Shown one piece after another: positions 8,860 through 18,335 of a DNA stretch of 58,714 bases. The first letter of the stretch is position 1; every line of letters starts with the position of its first letter. The translations under genes were made by a program, and so were the position numbers. The DNA comes from Cladosporium sp. IMV 00045 (lineage: Eukaryota; Ascomycota; Dothideomycetes; Cladosporiales; Cladosporiaceae): assembly GCA_001931905.2 (NCBI GenBank), contig MSJI02000016.1, forward strand, positions 1 through 58,714, given 5' to 3'. The notes beneath the pieces were generated by a model. The model was not told the DNA's origin. It did not search any database and saw only the letters and a list, made by a program, of their open reading frames with translations.

Positions 8860-11307
8860 TCAAGATACATACACAAAGCAGAACTCCCTTCTTTCAGGAT
8901 CATCATTGCTCGCTAGAGCTGCTCGAATACAGCAGCTGTCGCATTGGCTGTCAACGATATAGGTCCAACGCTTTCTCTGAGACGGTGTGAGAAATGCAAG
9001 CGTCGCCAAAGACTGCAAGCCCGGACGAGGCCTCATTATCATGATCATTCTTCCTTCGCACTTGTACTCAACCCACTCTCCTTCCATGCCATATGATTTG
9101 ACCGAGGCGGTTACTTTGAATGCGCACTTACTTCCTGTTCGGAGCGATTTGCAGTGAACCCATCCCCTGCGTATCGCAAGCATAGCTGCGAATGCAAAAG
9201 GGCCAACGGAAAAAGTCGGAGATTCGCCATCTGCTCCAACATCGCGGGCGAACTGCATGAGGCAGTGCAGGTCCACAGGCCCCTCCCGAATGCTGAGTAG
9301 TCTGTGTGTAAAGCGGTCCTGAGCTGTGAGCGCGTAGTCAGGTCTTGTGAGGCTACCGTCCCTCACCGTGAGTTCGTCCGTCGCTTGCATCTTGCGATCA
9401 ACAAGATGCATATAGCTCTTGCCTTCGAAGGATATTCTTCCTGGAGCAAGGTGCACTTGGCCTACCTGGTCGTTTCTCTCGCTATGCGATGGTGTTAAGA
9501 CACTGAAGAAGGCAGAGATGCCATTCAGGCAAAGTGCAGAGGCGCTTTCGACTACATCGCGACACTTTCGACCCGTGTATAACTCAAGTAGCCCATGCAT
9601 CTTGCGTGTGATCGCCTCGCCGCTATTCTCGAGCACAAGGTTGTAGGGGTCGAAGTCTATGCAAAATACAAATAGACCGAGATCTCTCATGTCCTCTTTT
9701 GATGGACGTAACCGCCGGGCATGCACACACTGACCATAGGCCAGTTCGAATCCGCCTCGCATTGGTTGCAAATCTGGAGCATGTATCACCACATTGGACA
9801 ACCGTCTACAAAGGCAAATTATCGTCTCGGCAATGGCGGCGAAGCAGTACTGCCTCGAAGTCTCTTCCATAGCGTCTTCGTGATCAGGCTCAAGTTCATC
9901 TGATAGATGTTCAATTGTTCCATCATCATGTCCTCTCTGGCCATTGTCTGACCTAAAAGGATAAGGGGCTAGGGCGCAAACTAAACAACGACAGCTCGTA
10001 GCTAAGCTCGCCATGGAATCTTCGTATTGTCTTTTGGCGTCTTTGAAGGGAGCTCGAAGTGCTTCTTCCATCGACTTGTCAAGGCTACGCAGTTCCGGAA
10101 ATTGCTGGACCACGTGAGCCACAAAGCCTTGACCATAGGACGAGTCGCTGTACTCTGGATTGGACCACATATACTTGATTCGAATGTCGTGGTGAGCCTC
10201 AACCATCGCACTGAACAGAACGGCCGCGCTCCCGATAACTGTGCCGAGAGTATTAGGTCTGGTCATCAGCCTTTCAAAGTCCGATCCAAATGCTTGACGT
10301 AGGGCTGATGCCCAAGATAATCTACCAGAAACAGTGCTTGTATTGTATCCCGGGTCAGATGGCAGGAACGTTTTGCAAACATCCTCGAGGCTGACTTTGT
10401 ATGTCTTATCGGAAATCGCCACCTGACCAGTGCGCTTCTCTCCTCTGTCTTGCTGAACGTGGCTCGAGTACAGGACGGTGACTTGGGTATCCTGATCGTC
10501 TGCGTGATTTGTGTAAAGTATCTCCAGGCTGGAGTCGTCGACAATCTTGACCTTGAGATCAAGGAACCACTCCGCAACAGCAGCTAGCCAGCCACCGTCC
10601 GGTCCGCCTGTCAAAGAAAGATATTCCATGCGACCACTGGAAAGCATTGCAAGAGCAGACAGCGCATCTGCGATAGACTTTGGCGTAGAACAGCCGCGTA
10701 GCTTGTGTGGTAATGATGCGTCTTCACCCTCGAAATTGAGAATTCGTTGCTCGCCTTTGGCTACATGTAGTTGCATCAGGTGCTCGGCTCTCAGAGCGAA
10801 GTTTGAAGTTGCAAGACAGCCAGCGCAGGCGTCTAATAAGCTTCGCCATTCCATATTCGAGGGCATCCATTGACCATCGGCTTTGGTTTGTCTTGCGTAT
10901 TCGAGCATGACCTCGATGGCGACGTCGTCCGAGTAACATTCCTTCAGCGCGGCGCACAATCCTACCATCATAGCGCCAGCTTCGCTCTTGATCATCTCTC
11001 TTGTGAAGTCCTCAATGCCGAACCCAATATACAGCGAACCATTCAAGGTGCTCACGCTAGATAGCTTCGAGAACGCTTTCTCCAAACTGCTTCTGCCATT
11101 CTTCCCCATGCGAAAAGTCATGCCCATCGCTTCAGCAACGAGCACGGTGTGTGTGTTGACGCGGCCGGCTGCGTACCTCGAAAGCATTCCCACCGGAATC
11201 TGTACCGCGAGTTTCGCTATGTCGACCATACTCCACGATCCGGTCTGAGTGAAACGGCTCTGGCGCAGCGCAACCTCTAGCGGCCCTTGTCGGAGCTCAG
11301 AAGCCAT
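8860..11307 (-). CDS. Orphan 815-residue fungal protein, possible partner of the NLR remnant (copy A)
   Basis: A single intronless frame of 815 residues beginning MASELRQGPLEVAL. I recognise no catalytic or binding domain, no signal peptide and no clear membrane span. Conserved-looking segments include SLTGGPDGGWLAAVAEWFLDL at 231-251, CRCLVC at 439-444, CFAAIAETIICLCRRLS at 488-504 and a cysteine cluster QCDSCC at 788-793. These resemble a widespread uncharacterised family of filamentous fungi, but I cannot name it. Against the 812-residue A' protein, residues 1-180 are almost unchanged while about 371-570 diverge strongly. The ankyrin gene lies directly upstream on the same strand, 778 bases away, and that pairing is kept in A'. 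Function unknown. Confidence 0.75.
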   Translation of the reverse strand: MASELRQGPLEVALRQSRFTQTGSWSMVDIAKLAVQIPVGMLSRYAAGRVNTHTVLVAEAMGMTFRMGKNGRSSLEKAFSKLSSVSTLNGSLYIGFGIEDFTREMIKSEAGAMMVGLCAALKECYSDDVAIEVMLEYARQTKADGQWMPSNMEWRSLLDACAGCLATSNFALRAEHLMQLHVAKGEQRILNFEGEDASLPHKLRGCSTPKSIADALSALAMLSSGRMEYLSLTGGPDGGWLAAVAEWFLDLKVKIVDDSSLEILYTNHADDQDTQVTVLYSSHVQQDRGEKRTGQVAISDKTYKVSLEDVCKTFLPSDPGYNTSTVSGRLSWASALRQAFGSDFERLMTRPNTLGTVIGSAAVLFSAMVEAHHDIRIKYMWSNPEYSDSSYGQGFVAHVVQQFPELRSLDKSMEEALRAPFKDAKRQYEDSMASLATSCRCLVCALAPYPFRSDNGQRGHDDGTIEHLSDELEPDHEDAMEETSRQYCFAAIAETIICLCRRLSNVVIHAPDLQPMRGGFELAYGQCVHARRLRPSKEDMRDLGLFVFCIDFDPYNLVLENSGEAITRKMHGLLELYTGRKCRDVVESASALCLNGISAFFSVLTPSHSERNDQVGQVHLAPGRISFEGKSYMHLVDRKMQATDELTVRDGSLTRPDYALTAQDRFTHRLLSIREGPVDLHCLMQFARDVGADGESPTFSVGPFAFAAMLAIRRGWVHCKSLRTGSKCAFKVTASVKSYGMEGEWVEYKCEGRMIMIMRPRPGLQSLATLAFLTPSQRKRWTYIVDSQCDSCCIRAALASNDDPERREFCFVYVS

Positions 11308-12085
11308 CTTGGCGAGCTAGATGTTCGTTCTGGGTAGAAGATCTTGTATCCAAAGGCTACAAACCGGTCTTTGTGGCCTCTGGATCTGTTGTTACTGCAG
11401 CGTGGTCTCGAAAAATCCTTAGAGCAGATGGCGGTGATGCGAGGGTTTGGCACAGAGGATGAATATAATGGCTGACAGCGTAAGCTGTGAGAGATATAAG
11501 TACATCTCTGATATGCGTACTCGCAAGGCTGAACACTTGGAGTGGAACACCGTAGAAAATCGTCACGCGACGAGAGCTGTTCACAGCCAGCCGCGAGTGC
11601 ATATCGCGTATGAGCCGATTGGCTTCATACAATGCCTTCCTTGCAAGACGATTGGCCACTCAGCTCTGAGGCAGCATGGTGAGGGGTCGTGTGCAACATA
11701 AAGGTCGCACGCATGATTCTTACATGCCAGCTTGAGCCAAGTACTAGTCAGCCTTGCGGTTTGTTGTATTTCATCCGAGAAATGTCGCTATCATATCGAT
11801 TCCTAGATCCAATACAATCGAGTTCACGTCCTGGCTGAGCCGGCGTTGCAGCGCTGGGTTTTGGTTCGATTACATGTATGCATGGTCGATTTCGTTGCAA
11901 TTACCGCTTATGCAAAGCATCGTGGAACTGCTTGAGTGAACCAAACATGTGTGGAAGACCACCAAGCCAGACAGCAAGTTCTGTCGGGAGCTGGCGGCCA
12001 GGAAGGCGAAGTCGTAAAGTACCTGGTACAGTAGCTGACTGATAATTATAGTCATGACTGAACGCATTCAAGTCTTCGTTGCATC
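11308..12085. other. Intergenic region between ankyrin gene and orphan gene
   Basis: This is 778 bases with no convincing gene. It should contain the 3' end of the ankyrin gene and the promoter of the orphan gene. A minus-strand frame near 11590-11659 reads similarly in both copies (KALYEAN, RVTxFY) but differs at its ends through frameshifts, so I do not call it. Confidence 0.35.
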
Positions 12086-13984
12086 TCAACACGTGTGCCC
12101 TCTGGTACCTCCCGTCCTTAACAGGCCCAAATCGCAATGGTACAATGATTCTCGTGATCGTGCCATCAACTTTTTGACCGCCTTCCAAACTTCGCCTTCC
12201 TCATGTGCGTATTGCAAAGCAGTCTTACCTCGCGCGTCTGTCAATGCAGCATCAGCATCATGTTCCAGAAGCTCCCGAACAATCGCGCCGAAATCTTGCG
12301 ACGTGATGGCGTTGTATCCTCGGTGATGCCACTCGATCACCGCCCAATGAAGGCTTGAGAGACCGCTCGGACAACCTTGCGAAACGGGTGTTGCTATATT
12401 CGGGTCCGCGCCCCGTTTCAGTTTGGAATGTACGTCGGCCACTTTGCCGTTGATGATTGCAGACCAGAGGTTCAGAGCCGTGATTGATGACCTATCAGGA
12501 CCGTCTCCGCATCGAATAATCTTTTTCGCAATCTTGCGGCGCCGACAAGACAGCGCAGTGTATAGTGGCCAGGAAGTGCAGGGATTTTCCAACTCCGCGT
12601 ATGCGGTAGTGCGATCGAGCAAGAAATTCACGACCTTGTTGTGTCCACCTTCTATGGCAAGACAAATCGGGACAGGTCTTCCATTGTGCGCCGCGAGCGG
12701 GTCTGCGCTATGGCCCAGCAACAATTCAACCAGCGCCTTCGAGCCTTTCGAAGCCGCCGATTGCAGCAAAGTCAAGCCTGTCGACCGGGTCATGCATCTA
12801 TCTGCAACCTTGATGCTCGCGCCAGAGTCGAGGAGTAAGACGACTGCTTCTGAGACCCCTGAGCGAACAGCGTGACAAAGCGGCGTCATCTGAACGCGAT
12901 CTGTAGAACTAAGAGAGCCATCCGGATCGGCGCCATGGTTCAAGAGTAGCCTCATCACATCCAATTGAGGCCAAGACGTTGCTACGCTGAGAGGAGATTC
13001 CTCTCGAGGGCCACGAGCATTTGGATCGCTACCATTCGCGAGCAGAAACGATACAATCTCCGAACCACTTCCTCCTAAGGCGGCGTAGTATAATGAATTG
13101 GTTTCCTGGAGGAGTCTGCACCTTTTGGCTCTGGCTTTTGGCTCTTTCGTAGGCTCCTGCCGAATCTGTGAAGAAAAGCAGGTTGTCAATAGAGATCGCA
13201 AACATGTCTGCTTCCTAGACGGCTGCCCGGGAATACATGATTTGGTTTTGAATGACCTTCCCAGCGCAATAGACTGCAGGCGTAAATATCTCATTGGTGA
13301 CTGCTTATCCAAAATCATTTGGGCCCATATCTGCAGGCCAAGATAGCATGCCATCTGGAAATCCAAGGGTGGCCCATCGTCGATTCTGGCCTTCTTCGAG
13401 CGTTTGCGGTCGCTCTTCCACCAATAGAAGCGTACAGCTGAGCCTTTTTTGAAGAAAGAGTGCTTTCTTATCAAAGTGACCTGAACCTGCTCCGGACATC
13501 GCTTGACGTGGTACGACCAGTGGAGCTTTGCGTATTTGGACAGTGGTGATGTTTGGCCAAGTGCATCGAGACATGATTTAGCAAGAGACAGATGTGCGGT
13601 AGCGAACGATTTGCGGATACGCCCAACTACCACCTCGTCGTCCTTCTGTCGACGCAATAGGTAGTCCTCAAGCGACCGATGTACCAGGTATACCTCATCG
13701 TGCTGCACGAACACGAGAGGCTCACAAAGCTTGATGTACTTCCGCGTAGGTTGCCACTCGTCGGCATGTCCAGGCACGTGGATGGTGACCGCTGCTGTCA
13801 GCTCGTCGACTAACAGAGGTCGAGCTGCCAGAGTCACCCAGTGCAAGACGTTTGTGAATGTGTCCAGTTCCTTTGGTGGGACACGCTGTATGATGGAGCT
13901 GTATAAGGTCGGGAGCGCAGTTGATAGGCCATCGGCCGCTCCTTTCACCTCTATGCTAGACTTTTCCGTGATCGATTCTGACAT
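12086..13984 (-). CDS. NLR-like ankyrin protein lacking its NACHT domain (copy A)
   Basis: A single frame of 632 residues. Residues 20-115 (LSTALPTLYSSIIQRVPPKE, VLHWVTLAARPLLVDELTAAV, LVHRSLEDYLLRR) match the segment that follows the NACHT ATPase in fungal NACHT-ankyrin proteins, including the HxSLxDYL motif of the winged-helix region. Residues 295-600 hold about seven to eight ankyrin-type repeats, for example LYYAALGGSGSEIVSFLLANGSDPN and TPLCHAVRSGVSEAVVLLLDSGA. No P-loop or NACHT sequence exists: only 608 bases separate this start from the divergent L2HGDH gene, and I see no Walker A pattern there in any frame. The protein is either an N-terminally truncated NLR or a stable NACHT-less derivative. 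Both copies keep an intact frame. The start is uncertain: a 14-base insertion in A supplies the ATG used here. Confidence 0.78.
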   Translation of the reverse strand: MSESITEKSSIEVKGAADGLSTALPTLYSSIIQRVPPKELDTFTNVLHWVTLAARPLLVDELTAAVTIHVPGHADEWQPTRKYIKLCEPLVFVQHDEVYLVHRSLEDYLLRRQKDDEVVVGRIRKSFATAHLSLAKSCLDALGQTSPLSKYAKLHWSYHVKRCPEQVQVTLIRKHSFFKKGSAVRFYWWKSDRKRSKKARIDDGPPLDFQMACYLGLQIWAQMILDKQSPMRYLRLQSIALGRSFKTKSCIPGQPSRKQTCLRSLLTTCFSSQIRQEPTKEPKARAKRCRLLQETNSLYYAALGGSGSEIVSFLLANGSDPNARGPREESPLSVATSWPQLDVMRLLLNHGADPDGSLSSTDRVQMTPLCHAVRSGVSEAVVLLLDSGASIKVADRCMTRSTGLTLLQSAASKGSKALVELLLGHSADPLAAHNGRPVPICLAIEGGHNKVVNFLLDRTTAYAELENPCTSWPLYTALSCRRRKIAKKIIRCGDGPDRSSITALNLWSAIINGKVADVHSKLKRGADPNIATPVSQGCPSGLSSLHWAVIEWHHRGYNAITSQDFGAIVRELLEHDADAALTDARGKTALQYAHEEGEVWKAVKKLMARSRESLYHCDLGLLRTGGTRGHTC

Positions 13985-14592
13985 GGCATACGTAAGATTG
14001 TCTCCATGGACTGTACAAAGCTCGAAATGCGACAGGGCACAGATCGTAAAGAAAGGGGGGGATAGCAGCCTCTGCTGGGCACATCACACCATTCACGCAT
14101 ACTCACCCGTGCCATAGTGGGCTGATGTATGTGTCACTCTACTTTACCTTATATGGGAACCTCAGACACCCTCCATATGAGGTCGCGTATTATTGATGAT
14201 CCAGGCCACGTTGAGGCCGTCGGCACGCGACGGCGGACTTTCGGACGAGATGTGATTCTCGTGAACTTGACTGGTGATAAGAGAGAGACCAACAAACTAT
14301 GCGATGTGATTCTTGATGCGATGAAGCGTGAGAATTGCGTATATCAATCCTCTAAATCTATGTTTGTTATGACAGGAAGGAAAAATCCCCCTGTGAGACG
14401 TTGACTGTTTGTCGCTGCAAGTTCGCCACACGGTCAATTGTCGGAAAGAAAATTGTCCGATCTGCATTCGTTCGTGGACTTTGAGATAAGAGCAAATACT
14501 CAACGTTCTTGGAACTTCACTTACAAACGACAGAGCACGTGTAGTTTGCGATCTGCTGCGGTGATCTAGTCCAACTTTAGTCAGTCGTTGAT
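13985..14592. promoter_or_regulatory. Divergent upstream region, ankyrin gene and L2HGDH
   Basis: This is 608 bases between two outward-facing start codons. It was searched in all frames for a missing NACHT exon and none was found. The last 130 bases before 14593 are very similar in A', consistent with the L2HGDH promoter. No specific factor sites claimed. Confidence 0.45.
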
Positions 14593-15874
14593 ATGTTCTC
14601 GCGCAGTGGCGCGAAGGCGCTTCGCCAGTCGGCTCGTTGCTTCTCCAGCACGGCAACCCGAAATGCCGACTTCACCCACGCAGTCATTGGAGGTGGTGCA
14701 GTCGGACTCGCGATCGCGAGAAGATTACAGCAGAGAGACGGCGTGAGCACAGTTCTGATCGAGAAGCATGGCATGGTGGGAAGCGAGACGAGCAGTCGCA
14801 ATTCCGAGGTGAGAGGCTCAGCATTCCACTCCGAAAATTCAAATCAGTATACTTAGACGAATCAAGGTCATTCACGCCGGACTATACTATAATAGAGACA
14901 CCCTCAAGACGAGATTATGTATCCAAGGCAAGGAGATGATGTACGATCTTTGCGAGAAGAACGCCATTCCGCACAGCAACTGTGGCAAATGGATCGTCGC
15001 CCAGACCGACGAGCAAATGGGCGAGTGCGAGAAGGTCCACGACTTTGCCAAGTCAATAGGAGTGCCCATTCGATACTTGCCTCGAGATGAGATGGCGAGG
15101 AGGGAGCCCGACGTGCGTGCCGAAGCTGGCGCACTGGAGAGTCCTACCACGGGAATCATAGACTCGCATAGCTACATGCAATTCCTGCACGGCGACTTCG
15201 AGAACGAGGGAGGCGACACGGCGCTAGCAAGCAAAGTGGTGAGAATCGAGGCTCCCTCGCCAGGCAACCCCGATTGGAAAATCTGGACGACGTCCCCTGG
15301 ACAAAGCGCCGCCGAGGACGACACATACATCACGGCAGAGACCATCATCAACAGCGCCGGTCTCTACGCGTGCGACATCAACAACATGATCCTGCCAGCC
15401 GAGTGGCACAGGACTCAATACTACGCCAAAGGCAACTATTTCAGCTACGCCAAATCCTTCCCCAAACCTTCCACGCTGGTCTACCCAGCTCCTACGCCCG
15501 GCCTCGGCGGTCTGGGAACACATTTGACTCTCGACATGGGAGGCCGAGTGCGCTTCGGACCCGACGTCGAGTGGGTCGACTCCCCCGACGACCTCATGCC
15601 CACCAGCGACCGGAAGCGCTTTGAGATGGCAATCCAGTCTATCAAGTCTTTCCTGCCGGGTGTGGATGAGGAGGCTTTGGCTCTGGACTATGCTGGCATC
15701 AGGCCGAAGCTGCAGAGCATGGCTGGCGTTGGGTCAGGCAAGGGTTTCCAAGACTTCTACATCAAGAAGGAGGAAGGCTTTGAGGGATTCGTGAATTTGC
15801 TGGGCATTGAGAGTCCTGGTTTGACGAGTAGTCTGGCTATTGGCGAGGAGGTTCATCGGATTATGTATGGGTAG
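14593..15874 (+). CDS. L-2-hydroxyglutarate dehydrogenase-like FAD oxidoreductase (copy A)
   Basis: Two exons, 14593-14808 and 14867-15874, give 407 residues. The intron is 58 nt, phase 0, donor GTGAGA, acceptor CAAG. The N-terminus is Arg/Ser-rich with no acids over 24 residues, suggesting mitochondrial import. A Rossmann FAD motif GGGAVG sits at residues 33-38, ending with an acidic residue at the strand-2 position (VLIEKHG). Across the splice junction the reading is [14 protein letters not shown], the L2HGDH/DAO family signature. Further family patterns are [21 protein letters not shown] and the C-terminal YAGIRPKL and [16 protein letters not shown]. Known reaction: FAD-dependent oxidation of L-2-hydroxyglutarate to 2-oxoglutarate. 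It could act on a related 2-hydroxy acid. Confidence 0.88.
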
Positions 15875-16560
15875 CGCTCATATTAGACTGCTGATGGGAT
15901 CGTAGTGGGATTTTCATGACTTGCAACTCCCTGATTGCGAACGCGCGACGCCTTCTGTTCTTCCACCTTGTATTCTTCTGTTACACTTCGCCCTGCCGTA
16001 CTTGTAATCACCACGGCATGTGCTTCATCCGCATGCATGTCCATTTGTGTGGAACCGAAGTCGCACATGGAGCTGAAAGTAACATTCCCCGCGCGAGCAA
16101 TGTGCACATGCTCCACCATCCTCCAGGAACAGGAAAGGATACAACGTCATTCCATGCTTCGTTTGTCGATCCTCGTTCTTCGATCAGAGCTCGTGAAGTC
16201 AAACTGTGATGGTTTGAGGCCTCTCCGTCTTGGTGACAGAGAAGCTAGAAAGCCTGGTATATACGGCAGAGCTCTAGACAGGTGTCATCGGAGTTTATGA
16301 GCATGATCTGGAGCACAACACTGCTGCGTATCACCGTCAAGCAAGCAAAGTAAGCGATCCAAAATAATGCAGACTTCACCATACGCCGATCTTTCCGGCG
16401 GGGCAGCCCTGTGTCTCAACGCACGGGGTTGACGATCCGTTCCTGCGGTCAATGTTGCCCGAGGTGCACCTGCAAGGTAGTATAAGAACCAGCGACCTCT
16501 ACCTTCGATGCGACATCGCCTCCTCACCCTTCCATCCATAGTTCAACATCGTTTTGCAAT
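15875..16560. promoter_or_regulatory. L2HGDH 3' region and GH125 promoter
   Basis: No gene in these 686 bases. A TATAAG box at 16481-16486, about 75-80 bases before the GH125 start codon, is kept at the same distance in A' (42090-42095). The flanking stretch AATGTTGCCCGAGGTGCACC is identical in both copies, so this is likely the core promoter. Confidence 0.55.
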
Positions 16561-18171
16561 ATGGTTCGATTTCGCGGTCTAGCTGTAACAGCCGCAAGCC
16601 TGGCCGTTGCCAGGGCTCAGTGTCCCGACTATCTCGACTACGCAGAGACTCCACACGGTCCATTCTCAGAGGGACGATACAACCTCTCCTACCAAAGGCC
16701 TGACGAATCGTGTCGCACTTTCAAGTCTTCGATCGTGGAAGACACCGTGAACCGTGTGAAGGGAGACATCTCGGATCCTGACTTGCGCCGACTTTTCGAG
16801 AACACGTACCCAAACACGCTGGACACTGCAATCAGGTGGAAGGGCGTTGCTGAAGGCAGTGATGAGGAACTCACCTTTGTCATCACGGGCGACATCAATG
16901 CCATGTGGCTGCGTGACTCTGCAAACCAGATGCAGAGTTACCTGCCGCTGCTGAACGCCTCGTCGTCTCCCGACTCCATCGCGTCGTTGTACCGTGGAGT
17001 CATCAATCTCCAGGCTCGATACCTTCTCACATCACCCTACTGCAACTCATTTCAACCACCCGTGGAGTCTGGTATTGAGCCCGCGCCTAATCCTTCGGCT
17101 AGCGAGGACACCGTTGTCCCGCCATATAACAACCAGTCCGTGTTCGAATGTAAATATGAGCTCGACTCGATTGCTTCTTTCTTGGAAGTATCCTCGAACT
17201 ACTGGCAAGCGACCCAAGACACCGAGTTCTTCGGGAAATACAGTTGGCTCTCTGCAGTCGAGGCAGTCCTCAAAGTGGCTGAAGACATGAGGACACCAAC
17301 CTACGGCGAAGACGGCAGAGTCCTCGACTCACCATATTCTTTCACCCGTCTCACTGATCGTGCGACCGAGACTCTCGCCAACGACGGCATCGGCAACCCC
17401 GTCCAAAACGGCACAGGTCTCATCAGATCTGCCTTCCGACCTTCGGACGACGCGACGATCTACCAGCTCTTCATCCCAGCAAACATGATGTTTTCTCGCT
17501 ACCTTGGGTCTGCCGCAGAGATTGTCTCCGCGTTGGGAGGCTCAAACAGCTCCGACCTCGCTAGCCGCATGATAAGCATGTCCAACGACATACGCGACGC
17601 CATCGACAAGTACGGCATCGTCGACACCCCCTCTCACGGCAGAATCTACGCCTTCGAAGTCGACGGGTACTTCTCGCAGAACATCATGGACGACGCCAAC
17701 ATCCCCTCGCTCCTCTCCGCGCCTTTCTTGGGCTACCTCAACGTCAGCGACCCCGTGTATCAGAACACGCGCGACCTCATCCTCAGCGCGGGGAATCCGT
17801 ATTTCATGCGCGGCCCGGTCATCAACGCCATCGGTGGCCCCCACCAGGGTCCCGGCATGGCGTGGCCGATGGCGAGCATTGTGCGGATTTTCACGAGTGA
17901 TGACGACGCGGAGATCACGGGCCAGCTGAGGGAGATTGTGAGTTCGACGGATGGGCTTGGGTTGATCCATGAGAGTATCAATTCGTTCAATGTTACGGAT
18001 TGGACGAGGCAGTGGTGAGTTTTGATTGTGTCTTTTTGAAGTATGACGATCCATGTGCTGACTTATGAGTGCAGGTTCTCCTGGGCGAACGGCCTGTTTG
18101 GTCAGATGATTCTTGACCTTGACGATAGGAAGCCACATCTACTTAAGCAGAGCTTTCAGGGAGATGAATGA
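16561..18171 (+). CDS. Secreted GH125 exo-alpha-1,6-mannosidase (copy A)
   Basis: Two exons, 16561-18014 and 18075-18171, give 516 residues. The intron splits a Trp codon, donor GTGAGT, acceptor TGCAG. Residues 1-19 ([19 protein letters not shown]) form a signal peptide. The rest is a full GH125 (former DUF1237) domain: [96 protein letters not shown] and a C-terminal [12 protein letters not shown]. Known activity: release of mannose from alpha-1,6 linkages, usually on N-glycans or mannan, outside the cell. Several N-glycosylation sequons are present. It is convergent with the MFS gene, 164 bases between stops. The A' exon 1 differs by only about five residues. Confidence 0.93.
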
Positions 18172-18335
18172 ATGAGTGCTTTACGAGGAGGTTATCGAGC
18201 TCGGTGGAAGTTTGGTAATCGTTAATGAGATACATGAATCCATACGTGATGTACAAGGCAGTTTATTCGCTGACCCTGCCTGATCTGCTATTGTGCAATA
18301 ATATCAACTGCTTTGACTTCTACTGCAAAGCAGAT

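Noticed and set aside
11357..11701. Small gene between the ankyrin and orphan genes
   Set aside because: Frames on both strands overlap each other, and their ends are frameshifted between A and A'.
14297..14656. Minus-strand frame upstream of the ankyrin gene as a possible NACHT exon
   Set aside because: The translation shows no Walker A, Walker B or other NACHT pattern, overlaps the L2HGDH exon and is not kept in A'.
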